This document shows positions 7,791 to 16,699 of a stretch of 64,000 nt of DNA, in pieces. Origin of the DNA: Geodermatophilus amargosae (GTDB taxonomy: Bacteria; Actinomycetota; Actinomycetes; Mycobacteriales; Geodermatophilaceae). Under the pieces are notes generated by a model that saw only the letters and a program-made list of their open reading frames with translations, was not told the origin of the DNA and did no database searches. The stretch spans positions 1-64,000 of the forward strand of contig NZ_FPBA01000004.1 of assembly GCF_900116515.1 (NCBI RefSeq), given 5' to 3'. The number at the start of each line of letters is the position of its first letter. Position 1 is the stretch's first letter. The position numbers and the translations under genes are program-made.

Positions 7791-9121
7791 GTCGGTGGTA
7801 TCGGCGGATCACCCAGATGAGTGAACAAAACTGCGGAAGATTTGCTCTGCACATCTGTCTCAGCCGATCTGCTGCAACCACCGGCGAGTCAGGCGGCATG
7901 CTTTCGATCTGCTTCTCGCCCTGTCGGGGGAGTGGGGCCACGCAGGCGGAGGGCGGTTCGACACGACGCAGCGACCCTCACCGACAACCAATCTATGTGC
8001 ACATGACGGATGTCCCGGTGCAGACGCGCAGCGGCGGGCTCCGTCGAATCGTCCCGCTTGCGGACGAATCGCTACCGGGCATGGTCAGCCGGTAAACCGG
8101 CGTCCCGGACGGCGCATTCGACCGCTGCATGACGCCTCATAGCCTCTCGCCGTTCGGCGCCGGCGAGACCGGTGGCGGCCAGGCTGTCGGCAAGAACATG
8201 GCGCGGAATGCGCCCGCATCGGGCAGGGGACCGGGGTCAATCCGAGGCAGGCTCCGGTCGGACGGGGACGACCGTTCCGGAGCGACGACTTCGCACGAGG
8301 AGCCGTACTCCTCGCCCGTAGCCATCCGCTGCACGTGGCGCACGCTGTGAACGGTGAGCGATTGGTCCTTCACCTCCGCCGCTTGATCGATGCTCCCGTG
8401 CCGTCGACGGCACGTTGATACGACACGAGTACGGGCACCGCGGTCATCCCGTGGCCAAGCGAGACCGACCGCGGACACCTCGCTGAGGACGCCGTCACCC
8501 GGTTAGGCGCGTGAGCGGGCATCGCTGCGCAGATGTGGGATCTATCAGCGGGCCGGCGACCGAGTTCGCCCGTCCAAGCATCACAGACGACCTGTCGGAC
8601 TCGTGTCCGACCATTTCTGCCGTGAGCAAGAAACGCACCTGCTGCGCCTACGATCCGGCGACTCCGGGTGTGCGCAGACGGTACTTGCCTCAAGCGACGG
8701 CCGACCCACTAGACCGTGCCAGAGGCCGAGTGGTCGTACACCTCCCCTGGCGCGGAACGCGGTCCGCGGACGACCGCTACGTCCCGTCGACGACTCGGCA
8801 TGCTTGCGATCGTCGTGCAGCACACCCCGTTTTGCCGGGCCACCGCGGGCCGCGCTTTCGCTATTGGACGGGCTATTGGACGGGTGGACGACCTGTCGGA
8901 CCAAGCAGACATCCTCACCCAGCCGCCGGACAACGACCACAACCAGCCAACGCCGCCATGGATGCCCAACCCGCCGAAGCGAACCTGGACGGATGACCTG
9001 TCGGACTAGTGCAAGACACTGCTTCAGGAACGCACAGAAGAGAAAGCGGCACGAACTCCGGCGGCTATGCGAACGCCGCGGATAGCGCGCTCTCTGCCAT
9101 GTCCCAACGAGAGGAGAAAAC
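7791..9121. other. 1.3-kb stretch with short repeats, no clear gene
   Basis: Open frames here have no recognisable products. It holds three copies of ACCTGTCGGAC (8590-8600, 8891-8901, 8996-9006), a perfect inverted repeat GTCGGAC-TCGT-GTCCGAC at 8594-8611, and a 12-bp tandem duplication (GCTATTGGACGG, 8860-8883). A fourth copy of the 11-mer lies just before the second serine recombinase. In one frame the copies translate as DDLSD, so a degenerate coding repeat is also possible. Confidence 0.45.
8590..9006 (+). repeat. Cluster of three ACCTGTCGGAC motifs
   Basis: Exact 11-mers at 8590-8600, 8891-8901 and 8996-9006. The first and third extend to GACCTGTCGGACTnGTG with one difference. A further exact copy is at 16646-16656 and a 10-mer at 1538-1547. 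All copies I found are inside the accessory region. They may be binding sites for an element-encoded protein. Confidence 0.5.
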
Positions 9122-9289
9122 GTGAACGCCCGGACGAACACCACAACCGTCACCCATCAGACCCAAACTCACAGGCTCATCCGCGCCCCGCCGCGGCGGC
9201 GCTATCCGGCCAGTTCCTCGTCCTCATCACCGAGCGGCCGCAGAAGACCACGAAAGCCGCTCGACCCCCCTGCAAGCGACAACTCATAG
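9122..9289 (+). CDS. Small basic Ser/Arg-rich protein upstream of the endonuclease VII-like gene
   Basis: A 55-aa frame from GTG 9122, preceded by GAGAGGAGAAAAC, one of the best ribosome sites in the accessory region. The product is Thr-rich, then RRR, a Ser run, and RRRPRKP. No family recognised. Its stop TAG (9287-9289) lies within the ribosome site of the next gene (start 9298), so it may be a leader peptide coupling translation, or a nucleic-acid-binding partner. Confidence 0.5.
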   Translation: MNARTNTTTVTHQTQTHRLIRAPPRRRYPASSSSSSPSGRRRPRKPLDPPASDNS

Positions 9290-9297
9290 GAGACACC

Positions 9298-10659
9298 GTG
9301 AACGGCACCCCCAACCCCGACCAGCCCCTGTACCGCGCCGACGCCGCACGCCTGGTGCGCGCCCGCCAGCACGGCACCTGCGCCCTCCCCGGCTGCCACG
9401 AGCCCCTCCCGCAGCAGGACCGGTGGGCCACCGACCCGCAGGGCCGCCTCGCAGGACTGGTCTGCTACGGGCACTCCCTCGCCAGGAAGACCGACCCCCG
9501 CTGGCGCAACCTGTGGGACAACCCGACCACCGGTGGCCTGACCATCCTCCCCGCCGGCGCGCACCGCTGGCGCGGTCCCTGGGCCAAGGGCGCAGCCGAC
9601 CTCACCGCGGACCTGACCACAGACCCCACCTACGACCCGCCGCGCACCTGGTCCTACGCCGGCACCCCGGTCGAGGTGCTCCTGGAGTTGCAGCACCGCC
9701 GCTGCGCCATCTGCCTGCACCCGCTTACCTTCCGCACCGACGCCGACGGATCCGCTGGCGGCGTGCACGTCGACCACTTCGACATCTGGAACCCCTCAGC
9801 GGCGGCCTGGGTCCCCACGATCCGCGGCATCCTCTGTCCGTCCTGCAACACCAACCTGCAGCGCAAGGTCCTCGACGAGCACTGGTGGCAGCCGGTGCTC
9901 GACCGCCGCCAGGCCTACCTGGCCAGCCCGCCCGCGCAGTGCTGGGCGGTCACCCGCGGACTGATCTACGGCCGGAGCCGGACCGGGACCGGACGCGGCA
10001 CCTTCACCCCAGCCGCGATCGCCTCGGTGACCGCGAAGTTGCTCCAGATCGCCGGCAACGACCCGGCCAAGCAGAAGGTGGCCCTCGACCGTCGCTGGTT
10101 CGACTGGTACTACGCTGGCACCTGGGTGCACGCACTGCTCGTCGAGCAGGCTGGACGCTGCGCCATCAGCGGCAAGACCCTCCAGCCGCCGCAGCGCCGC
10201 AACACCCGCAAGACCACCAACGCAGCGACCCTCGACCACGCCGGCCCCGACCGCCGGCGCGGCACCGTCCGCGGACTCATCACACCGGCCTGGAACGCCC
10301 GGCTCCGCGAGGACACCGACATCCAGGCCCTGCCCCCGGAGGCCCAGGTCTACCTCAGCAACCCGCCCGCGCAGCGGTCGTGCTCCGCCCGGAACCTGTG
10401 CTACTCCCAGGCCAGCACCGCATGGCTGCTGCCCGGCGTGCGCCCTCTGCCGACCGGATGGACCACTGCGCAGGTGGCCGCCGCCGTCGCCGCCGGTCGC
10501 GCGGTCACCGCGCGGTGGAGGAGCGACCTCTGGCAGGTCGACCGTGAGTGTCAGCCGACGACCTGCCGGCTCCGCAAGCCCACTACCAAGCGGAGGTCGA
10601 CGTCCCGCCGCCGGCGCCCTCAGCCCCCGCGCGGCGCGGCACCCGGATCGACCGACTGA
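9298..10659 (+). CDS. Protein with three endonuclease VII/HNH-like units
   Basis: A 453-aa protein; GTG 9298 follows TAGGAG with good spacing, while the longer open frame has no such site. The middle unit is a canonical endonuclease VII-type beta-beta-alpha-metal nuclease: C136-x2-C139, D159-H160, IRGILCPSCNTNL with C180, C183 and N184. The third unit (from about 281) keeps C288, D313-H314 and N333 but has lost the other three Cys. Both are followed by YL-x-x-PPAQ, showing internal duplication. The first unit (C28-x4-C33, then LVCYGHS) is a weaker relative without the DH pair. The C-terminus is Arg-rich. Likely a structure-specific or nicking nuclease of a mobile element; the target is unknown. 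A terminator follows. Confidence 0.75.
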   Translation: MNGTPNPDQPLYRADAARLVRARQHGTCALPGCHEPLPQQDRWATDPQGRLAGLVCYGHSLARKTDPRWRNLWDNPTTGGLTILPAGAHRWRGPWAKGAADLTADLTTDPTYDPPRTWSYAGTPVEVLLELQHRRCAICLHPLTFRTDADGSAGGVHVDHFDIWNPSAAAWVPTIRGILCPSCNTNLQRKVLDEHWWQPVLDRRQAYLASPPAQCWAVTRGLIYGRSRTGTGRGTFTPAAIASVTAKLLQIAGNDPAKQKVALDRRWFDWYYAGTWVHALLVEQAGRCAISGKTLQPPQRRNTRKTTNAATLDHAGPDRRRGTVRGLITPAWNARLREDTDIQALPPEAQVYLSNPPAQRSCSARNLCYSQASTAWLLPGVRPLPTGWTTAQVAAAVAAGRAVTARWRSDLWQVDRECQPTTCRLRKPTTKRRSTSRRRRPQPPRGAAPGSTD

Positions 10660-10701
10660 GGCAGCCCACGTCTCACGGACCGACCCCGATCGCTGTAGGA
10701 C

Positions 10702-10741
10702 CCAAGGGCCTCGCCTGACCACCGTCAGGCGAGGCCCTTGG
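10702..10741. terminator. Strong hairpin terminator
   Basis: A perfect 17-bp stem, CCAAGGGCCTCGCCTGA (10702-10718) paired with 10725-10741, and a 6-base loop, about 40 bases after the nuclease gene. It may also serve the minus-strand gene ending at 10935. Confidence 0.8.
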
Positions 10742-10934
10742 CCGTTGAACCCCGGTGAGGGCCGGGTCATCGAGGTCGTCGCTGGCCAGCAGGGCCAACA
10801 CCGCGCTCCCACCTACGATCCTGGGCCACCGCACGAAGCGCCCCGTCCTTCCGACAACAGCCGCTTCCGCCCAAGGCTCCACCGTCGCCCACTCCAGATC
10901 ACAAGTCACTGACTGCCCTGGTCCCCGGCGGTCC

Positions 10935-11534
10935 CTACCCCTCCTCCGGGCCTGTACCAGGCACGCCGACGCGGCGACACGCGAGCCACCCATCAGCGCA
11001 GGCCTTGACCGCCTCGAGGAGCGCGGCATCGGTCGCCGAGATGCGCACCTGCCTGAGCCTGCGACCCGCCGCCCGATCGAAGATCGCTTGAACAGCCGAC
11101 TTGCTCAAGCCCAGCAACGACCCGATCGCCTCGTAGTTCAATCCGACCTCCCGCAAGCGACCCAAGGCGCTCAATCGCACTTGAGCGACCCGGCTGGAAG
11201 TTGTGGGCACGCATCGGATCCGCTCCTCATGATCCACAAAAGTGACAGTGGGCTGGTGCGGATTGACAAGTAGCGTCAACAACTGGCTCAGGCGTGCGGC
11301 CGCGCCGTCCTCCTCGCGCTGGACGACCTCCAACGCCTGGCTCATCAGCGCAAGAAGCGCCTCTGCAGCCGCAGTCTCCGCTGCAGTGTGGAAGCGCAGG
11401 AAGAGTTCAGGTCTGGGCTCACGCGACCGCGGCACGGCGACGTCCTCCTCAAGCAGTGGCCGCCACCCTGCGCGAATGCAGTCTGTGTACTCGATGGTCG
11501 GCTCCGGACTTGAGGTGTCGGCGCCGCCGCACAC
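10935..11534 (-). CDS. HTH-containing hypothetical protein
   Basis: A 199-aa protein. Residues 120-158 form a clear helix-turn-helix (LSALGRLREVGLNYEAIGSL, then LGLSKSAVQAIFDRA), of the kind found in sigma-like or resolvase-like DNA-binding tails. The N-terminal 110 residues are helical and of unknown type. Possibly a regulator of the element. It lies opposite to the replication-relaxation gene, with the repeat-rich stretch between them. Confidence 0.6.
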   Translation of the reverse strand: MCGGADTSSPEPTIEYTDCIRAGWRPLLEEDVAVPRSREPRPELFLRFHTAAETAAAEALLALMSQALEVVQREEDGAAARLSQLLTLLVNPHQPTVTFVDHEERIRCVPTTSSRVAQVRLSALGRLREVGLNYEAIGSLLGLSKSAVQAIFDRAAGRRLRQVRISATDAALLEAVKACADGWLACRRVGVPGTGPEEG

Positions 11535-11797
11535 AGTCTGTATGCCCGCCCTTCGCCAACCACGCCCGCAGCCCGACAGAAGCCCTGCATCCGTCGCTTC
11601 ATTGCAGGACAGCGCCCAAAGCGCACCTCCCCGGCAATCCCCTCAACGGGACCGGCCGGTCCACCTCGCGCGGAAGGATCGTGCCGACGGACCCCAGTTC
11701 CACCACACCCGAGCCGTTGTATCGCCGCGACCCGCCGTTTGGCCGGCTGGACGTCCGCCTACAACCGGATCCACGCACGGACCTGACGAACGCGGCG

Positions 11798-12168
11798 CTG
11801 GATGGCGCCGTGGCCGCGGTCTCGCTTCGCTCGCCACGCAGCACGAGCGCCGCCCAGCGGCTGGTGGCGTCGCCAGGCGAGGACGCCCATTTCCACCTGC
11901 CTGCACGGGCCGGGACCCAGGAAGGCCGGGGCCCAGCCGCCAGCGCTGCGCCCACCGAAGCCCTACCACTGGCGTCCGTCCGTCCGCCTGCGGCGGTGCT
12001 GGATGGCGCCGTGGCCGCGGTCTCGCTTCGCTCGCCACGCAGCACGAGCGCCGCCCAGCGGCCGGTAGCGTCATGAACCTGGGTGCAGACCGCCCAGCAC
12101 GGACGGTCGAGGCGCCGTGGCCGCGGTCTCGCTTCATCCACCCCGCAGCACGAGCGCCGCCCACCGGC
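11798..12168 (+). repeat. 75-bp direct repeats with 200-bp period
   Basis: Copy 1 at 11798-11872 and copy 2 at 11998-12072 differ at only a few bases; copy 3 at about 12110-12168 is shorter and diverged. The core on the minus strand includes GCGAGCGAAGCGAGACC. A related GAGCGAAGCGAA stretch occurs at about 12705. Confidence 0.75.
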
Positions 12169-12873
12169 CCAACAGCCTTGCGACCGAACGCCGGTCCCAC
12201 TGCGGTGAAGGCCACCAGGCGCCGCGGCTCAACCTCATCCCACGGCCCCAAGACTCGGCGCCGGACACCCTGGCAAGCGCCCGCCCACCGGCGACCGGCC
12301 TCCCAGCACCAGTGCGCATCCACGTCAGGACACGGGGCCACGTCGTCCCACCCGCGGGCCACTTCACCTCGCCGGACGATGACCGACCCGAGACGCACGG
12401 CCACCGATCACCCCGCGGTCCGCATCCCCCTCGACCGAGACCTGCGATCGCCCGTCCGAAGGCGGACGTGCCCGCCGTCATCACTCACAAGCAGTCACCA
12501 TCGACCCGCACACCCGGTCCCACGGAGGCAGCACACCCGAGCAGCACAGGCGGCATTGCCCAGGGAGGGGGAGGGGAGAGGGCGAGGCCGGGGAGCGAAG
12601 GAACGCAAGCCAGACCGGGTGTCCCGGTTCCCCGGGCTCCCGGGAGCGCCCCCGGGTCCTCCGCTCCCAGGCCGTGACGCGGCGACCCCGGGGGAGGGGC
12701 GAGGTGAGCGAAGCGAACCAGCCCCCACCCCCGGGAAGCGCGCGACCGGCCACCCAGCCACCCACGGACGGCGACCGCCCAGGTGGAGCGCTTCCGGTGG
12801 ACCGCACGACCGGACAAGCCATCTCACCACAGCGGCGGCTCCACGCCTGCGCCCTGAGATGACCCTCGGGACC

Positions 12874-13014
12874 CCTGATGCACATCAGGCCCGACCTCGC
12901 GTTGACCTGCACATTTCGCCGAACGGGGGCACCAGCGGAGGCGTTGTCAGCCTGCAACGGGCGGTGTGAGGGACTCGCGACCTATTCGGCGCGGGAACTT
13001 GTTGCGGCCGCAAC
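12874..13014. promoter_or_regulatory. Two perfect palindromes upstream of the replication-relaxation gene
   Basis: CCTGATG-CA-CATCAGG at 12874-12889 and GTTGCGGCCGCAAC at 13001-13014. Both lie within 210 bases of the start at 13081 and are candidate operators or replication-protein sites. Confidence 0.4.
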
Positions 13015-13080
13015 GTCCAGTCAACGGGTCCGCGCGTCGATGAGGACGGTGATCGCCCGCCCCGACCCCGGAGAGCCCGC

Positions 13081-14280
13081 ATGCCTGACATGGACGTCGA
13101 CGAGTCCGTCTTCGCTGTGCCGAGGCTGGACGACGTGCTCCCGCCTCCCTCAGCAGACGACCGCCTTGGGCAGGACCGCCGCAACCCGGGGGCGCTTCCC
13201 CTCCCGGGGGCAACAGCGCCCCCCCTCCCTCCTCGCCGTGACCAGTTCACTCCGCAGTCAGCACTGGTAGTCCCGGTCGGTCAGCAGTCCGCGTTGCGCA
13301 GGCAGACGACCACAGGGCGGGTGCGACTACAGGCCCGGGACGTCGAGGTCGTCTGCTGGCTGGCTCGGGTCCGGTATGCGACGACTCCCCAGATGATGCG
13401 TCGGCTGTGGCCGGCGCAGGCGATGCCCACTCGGCAGGCCGCGGCCCGGCTGCTCGGTCGGCTCAGGACGCTTGGGCTGGTGGAGATGCAGCAGGTGCTG
13501 AAGGGGGTGCACGTCTACCAGCCGACCCGGCAGGGATACGAGATGGCTGAGAGCGCGGGGGTCGTCACCAAGTACCTACCGCGGCCATCACCGGGGACAC
13601 TGGAACACACATTGTCGCTCAACGACCTCCTCATCTCGTGGGAGATGGGGGAGGGTTGGTTGCCGGACGGCTTTCCCCGGCCGGTCACCGTGGTGACCGA
13701 GCGCGAGATCACGGCCGCAGACAAGGCGCCGGCGACGAATCAGCCCAGTGGCGTGGGACTTCAGTGGTCCGCCAAAGGAAACCTCAAGGCTTCCGCGCGC
13801 GACGAACCGGTCCACGGCTATCTCGACGTCCACGGCAGACGGCGTTATCCGGACGCCCTGATCCTTCCTGTCGGCTGGGAACGCGGCATGTCTGTCCGCG
13901 GCGCGATCGCCGTGGAATACGAGCGTTCTGAGAAGGAAGCACCTGATTACCGCGTGCTGATGAGGGGATACCGGCGGGCCACAATCCGTGGCAAATACGC
14001 CCATGTCCTCTACATCAGCCCGCGGGACGCTCTGCTCAACAAGGTGGCACAGGCCGCCGAGGACGTGAACGCGCCCCCGGGCATGCTGCAGATCCTGCGG
14101 GCGCCAGAGGCGCTGTGGGGTGAGCAACCGCAACGCACCACCCCCGGACAACTCGACCGCGACGGCTCGTGCGCCTCCGTCGTACAGCGGCTGAGTGGAC
14201 TCCCGAAGGACCATCTGATCGCCTATCTCGTTGCTCGCGGTCTCGCCGACGATGCCCTTGAGGACCTCACCGCGACCTGA
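13081..14280 (+). CDS. Replication-relaxation family protein
   Basis: A 399-aa protein from ATG 13081. After a Pro-rich linker of about 80 residues, it has the winged-helix entry typical of Replic_Relax proteins of actinobacterial plasmids and integrative elements: VRLQARDVEVVCWLARVRYA, TTPQMMRRLW, RLLGRLRTLGLVEMQ. The later part (PDALILPVGWERG, AIAVEYERSEK, YRVLMRGYRR) has the D-x-E-x-E spacing of a nuclease-like core also seen in this family. These proteins are thought to act in plasmid replication or nicking. No ordinary coupled partner is present; palindromes lie upstream. Confidence 0.75.
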   Translation: MPDMDVDESVFAVPRLDDVLPPPSADDRLGQDRRNPGALPLPGATAPPLPPRRDQFTPQSALVVPVGQQSALRRQTTTGRVRLQARDVEVVCWLARVRYATTPQMMRRLWPAQAMPTRQAAARLLGRLRTLGLVEMQQVLKGVHVYQPTRQGYEMAESAGVVTKYLPRPSPGTLEHTLSLNDLLISWEMGEGWLPDGFPRPVTVVTEREITAADKAPATNQPSGVGLQWSAKGNLKASARDEPVHGYLDVHGRRRYPDALILPVGWERGMSVRGAIAVEYERSEKEAPDYRVLMRGYRRATIRGKYAHVLYISPRDALLNKVAQAAEDVNAPPGMLQILRAPEALWGEQPQRTTPGQLDRDGSCASVVQRLSGLPKDHLIAYLVARGLADDALEDLTAT

Positions 14281-14689
14281 CGCCCACTCTTCGCACCCAG
14301 GATGGCTGCGTTATCACGCTGACGTGCTTTCGCCGCTGTTGACGACGAGCATCGTGCCACGACGATCCGCCGGTCAATCGGTGTTGCATGGCGGAGGAGT
14401 CGCCCCACCTATCTGCACGGAATGGAAGCCCCTCGCGCCCAGACTTGTGGGCGTAAGGCGTCCGGGAGGACCCGTCCCCTCCATCTGGGAATGGCGCATC
14501 GTCAAGTCGGAAGTTCTCGCACCGTCAGCACTTCGAGGACGTCACGAGCCCACATAGGTCTCGATGTCGCCCACGGTTCGGCCTAAGGCAGTGCGTGTCG
14601 TCCGGTGATCCTCTCAGCACTCCAGCCAGCGTGACGCGGATCACTACAGATCATCGAACTATCGCATCGGGCATCCAAGTAATCGACCG
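14281..14689. other. Gap before the recombinase unit
   Basis: No gene recognised. It probably carries the promoter of the 59-aa gene and the first recombinase. Confidence 0.4.
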
Positions 14690-14869
14690 ATGCAAGAGCG
14701 CGTGAAGAAGCCACTCACCTTTCAATCCAGGGATCACATCACGTTGATCCTGCCGCAGGACGCGCCCCTCCTCACTGCTGAGGCTGCTCGCATCCTCCTC
14801 GACATCCTGAAGACCTCTGCCCCGGACGCCAGCCCTAAGTGCAGCGATGACCTACAGGAGGCGTCATGA
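14690..14869 (+). CDS. Small protein coupled to serine recombinase 1
   Basis: A 59-aa frame from ATG. The central part, ITLILPQDAPLLTAEAARIL, followed by LDILK, is of the type found in short genes directly upstream of large serine recombinases in actinobacterial elements. Its TGA overlaps the recombinase ATG (ATGA at 14866-14869), so the two are translationally coupled. It may act as a recombination directionality factor or simply as a leader; function not known from the sequence. Confidence 0.6.
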   Translation: MQERVKKPLTFQSRDHITLILPQDAPLLTAEAARILLDILKTSAPDASPKCSDDLQEAS

Positions 14870-16536
14870 CTGCGTCCACCTCGCGGGCCGAGTCCGCGAT
14901 ATCGCTGGGCGGGGACGGCCTGTCCTTCGCCTTCTACGGGCGCTGCTCAACGGAGGACATGCAGGATCCGAGGCTCAGTCGAGACTGGCAACTCCGCCTG
15001 GCGGAGCGGACCATCGTCGGTCAGGGAAGCGTCGTCACCGAGTTCTTCGACATCGGACTGAGCCGCTCGCTTCCGTGGCAGCGCCGTCCGCAGGCGAGTC
15101 GACTGCTGCAGGAGATGGCAAACCCCGAACGTGCCTTCGATGCCGTCGTCATCGGCGAACCGCAGCGAGCCTTCTTCGGGAACCAGTTCGGCAACACCTG
15201 GCCGTTGTTCGAGCACCATGGCGTCGCACTGTGGCTGCCTGAGATGGGGGGAGCCTTCAACCCCCGGTCTGAGGCCCACGACCTCATGATGAACGTCTTC
15301 GGCGGCCTCTCCAAAGCCGAACGACAGAGGGTGCGGACGCGAGTGGCGGCGGCGATGGAGGCGGCAACCGTCGAACAGGGACGCTTCTTGGGCGGTCGCC
15401 CACCATATGGCCACCGCCTCGTCGCGAACGGGCGTCACCCCAATCCGCACAAGGCCGCGCAGGGACTACGCCTCCACACCCTGGCACTCGACCCGATCGC
15501 AGCCGCAGTGGTGACCCGGATCTTCGACCTCTACCTCGACGGCACGGGGCTACGCACCATCGCCTCGAGACTCAACCTCGAAGGCGTGCCCTGCCCCTCA
15601 GCGCATGACCCGCTCCGCAACACCCACCGCGCACAGGACGGCTGGCAACCAGCGACCATCCGGGCGATCTTGACCAACCGGCGCTACACCGGCTTCGCGG
15701 AATGGGGGAAGGCCGAGAGGGTCGAGCGGTTGCTCGACCCCAACGACGTGGCCGCCGGCAACGTCGTGAAGTTCCGGCGTAGCGATCCCCAGCGCGTCGT
15801 CGTGAGTCGGGAGCCGGCTCATCCCGTGATCGTCAGCGCGGAGATCTTCGAGCAGGTCCAGTCGAGGCTGGGGTCCCAGGGCAACGGCTCCGAGCAGCGG
15901 CAGCGCAGTCCCCGCACCACAGGTACTCCCTACCTGCTGCGCGGGCGCCTCATCTGCGGCACATGTGGTCGCCGCCTGCAAGGCAACACCAACCACGGCA
16001 AGACCTACTACCGGTGCCGGGCGAACGACCAGACGCCGGGCGCCTCGCGCACGGAACACCCCACCACCATCTATCTCCGGGAGTCGGCCCTCGTACCCGC
16101 CCTCGACAACTGGATCACCCAACTCTTCACCCCGGAACGACTCGAGGAGTCGGTCGGCGCGCTCCTGTCGGCGGAAGGCCCTTCCTTGGCCGAGGCCTCG
16201 CAGTCCAGCGTCCTCACCGCCCGCATCGCGGACGGGGAGGCGAGACTCGACCAGTACAAGGAGGCGCTCGGCGCCGGAGCCGAACCTGCCCTGGTGGTGA
16301 AGTGGATCAACGAGGCTCTGCAGGACATCGCGCTCGCCAGGACCGAACTGCAGGAACTGGGCATCGACACCCGCCAGCGACTCACCGCCGACACCATCCG
16401 CGCGATGGTCGAGGACGTGGACGTCGTGCGCCACCGCCTGGCCACCGCCGACCCGGAGAAAAAGGCTGCCCTCTACGAGGCCCTCCACCTGCGCCTCGTC
16501 TACCGCCACGACCACGCCTCCGTGGAACTGCAGTGA
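14866..16536 (+). CDS. Large serine recombinase 1
   Basis: A 556-aa site-specific recombinase. The catalytic N-terminal domain has the nucleophile Ser28 in FYGRCSTEDMQDP, then R residues in LPWQRRPQASRL and the GEPQRAFFG strand. The recombinase domain follows (GRFLGGRPPYGHRL, LRTIASRLNLEGVPCPS, TIRAILTNRRYTG). A zinc ribbon has C364-x2-C367 and YYRC with Cys384, and a coiled coil ends the protein. Length is normal for integrases that catalyse element integration and excision. It starts inside the stop of the 59-aa gene. Strongly similar along its whole length to the next recombinase, so the pair arose by duplication or they act together. Confidence 0.92.
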   Translation: MTASTSRAESAISLGGDGLSFAFYGRCSTEDMQDPRLSRDWQLRLAERTIVGQGSVVTEFFDIGLSRSLPWQRRPQASRLLQEMANPERAFDAVVIGEPQRAFFGNQFGNTWPLFEHHGVALWLPEMGGAFNPRSEAHDLMMNVFGGLSKAERQRVRTRVAAAMEAATVEQGRFLGGRPPYGHRLVANGRHPNPHKAAQGLRLHTLALDPIAAAVVTRIFDLYLDGTGLRTIASRLNLEGVPCPSAHDPLRNTHRAQDGWQPATIRAILTNRRYTGFAEWGKAERVERLLDPNDVAAGNVVKFRRSDPQRVVVSREPAHPVIVSAEIFEQVQSRLGSQGNGSEQRQRSPRTTGTPYLLRGRLICGTCGRRLQGNTNHGKTYYRCRANDQTPGASRTEHPTTIYLRESALVPALDNWITQLFTPERLEESVGALLSAEGPSLAEASQSSVLTARIADGEARLDQYKEALGAGAEPALVVKWINEALQDIALARTELQELGIDTRQRLTADTIRAMVEDVDVVRHRLATADPEKKAALYEALHLRLVYRHDHASVELQ

Positions 16537-16645
16537 CCAGCGACCACGAGCAGCGCAGCAGCAGCGCCTGCTCGCCGACCGCCCGCACGGCTGATGACCG
16601 AACGCTCCACGGCCCGCCGACTGGAGCCGGCTCGGACGGGCGACC

Positions 16646-16656
16646 ACCTGTCGGAC
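16646..16656 (+). repeat. ACCTGTCGGAC motif upstream of serine recombinase 2
   Basis: The fourth exact copy of the motif found three times near 8.6-9.0 kb, here 44 bases before the start of recombinase 2 and in the same orientation. Confidence 0.5.
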
Positions 16657-16699
16657 GTCGACGCGATCATTCCGGTCCCAGACGCCAACAGGAGGTCAG

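Larger units (their letters stand above)
11535..13080. other. GC-rich repeat and palindrome region, candidate origin or transfer region
   Basis: No convincing gene on either strand; the frames are Pro/Arg/Ala-rich. It carries a 75-bp direct repeat spaced exactly 200 bp, a partial third copy, hairpins such as ACCGGG-TGT-CCCGGT (about 12614-12628) and GCTCCCGGGAGC (12636-12647), purine-rich runs (12550-12590), and two perfect palindromes close to the next gene. Its position before a replication-relaxation family gene suggests a plasmid-like origin or transfer site. That is inference. Confidence 0.45.

Noticed and set aside
11798-12168. CRISPR array
   Set aside because: Repeats of about 75 bp with 125-bp gaps and only two or three copies do not fit CRISPR, and no cas gene is present.
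11242-12969. 575-codon open frame across the repeat region
   Set aside because: Low-complexity translation repeating with the DNA repeats, no domain, no ribosome site.
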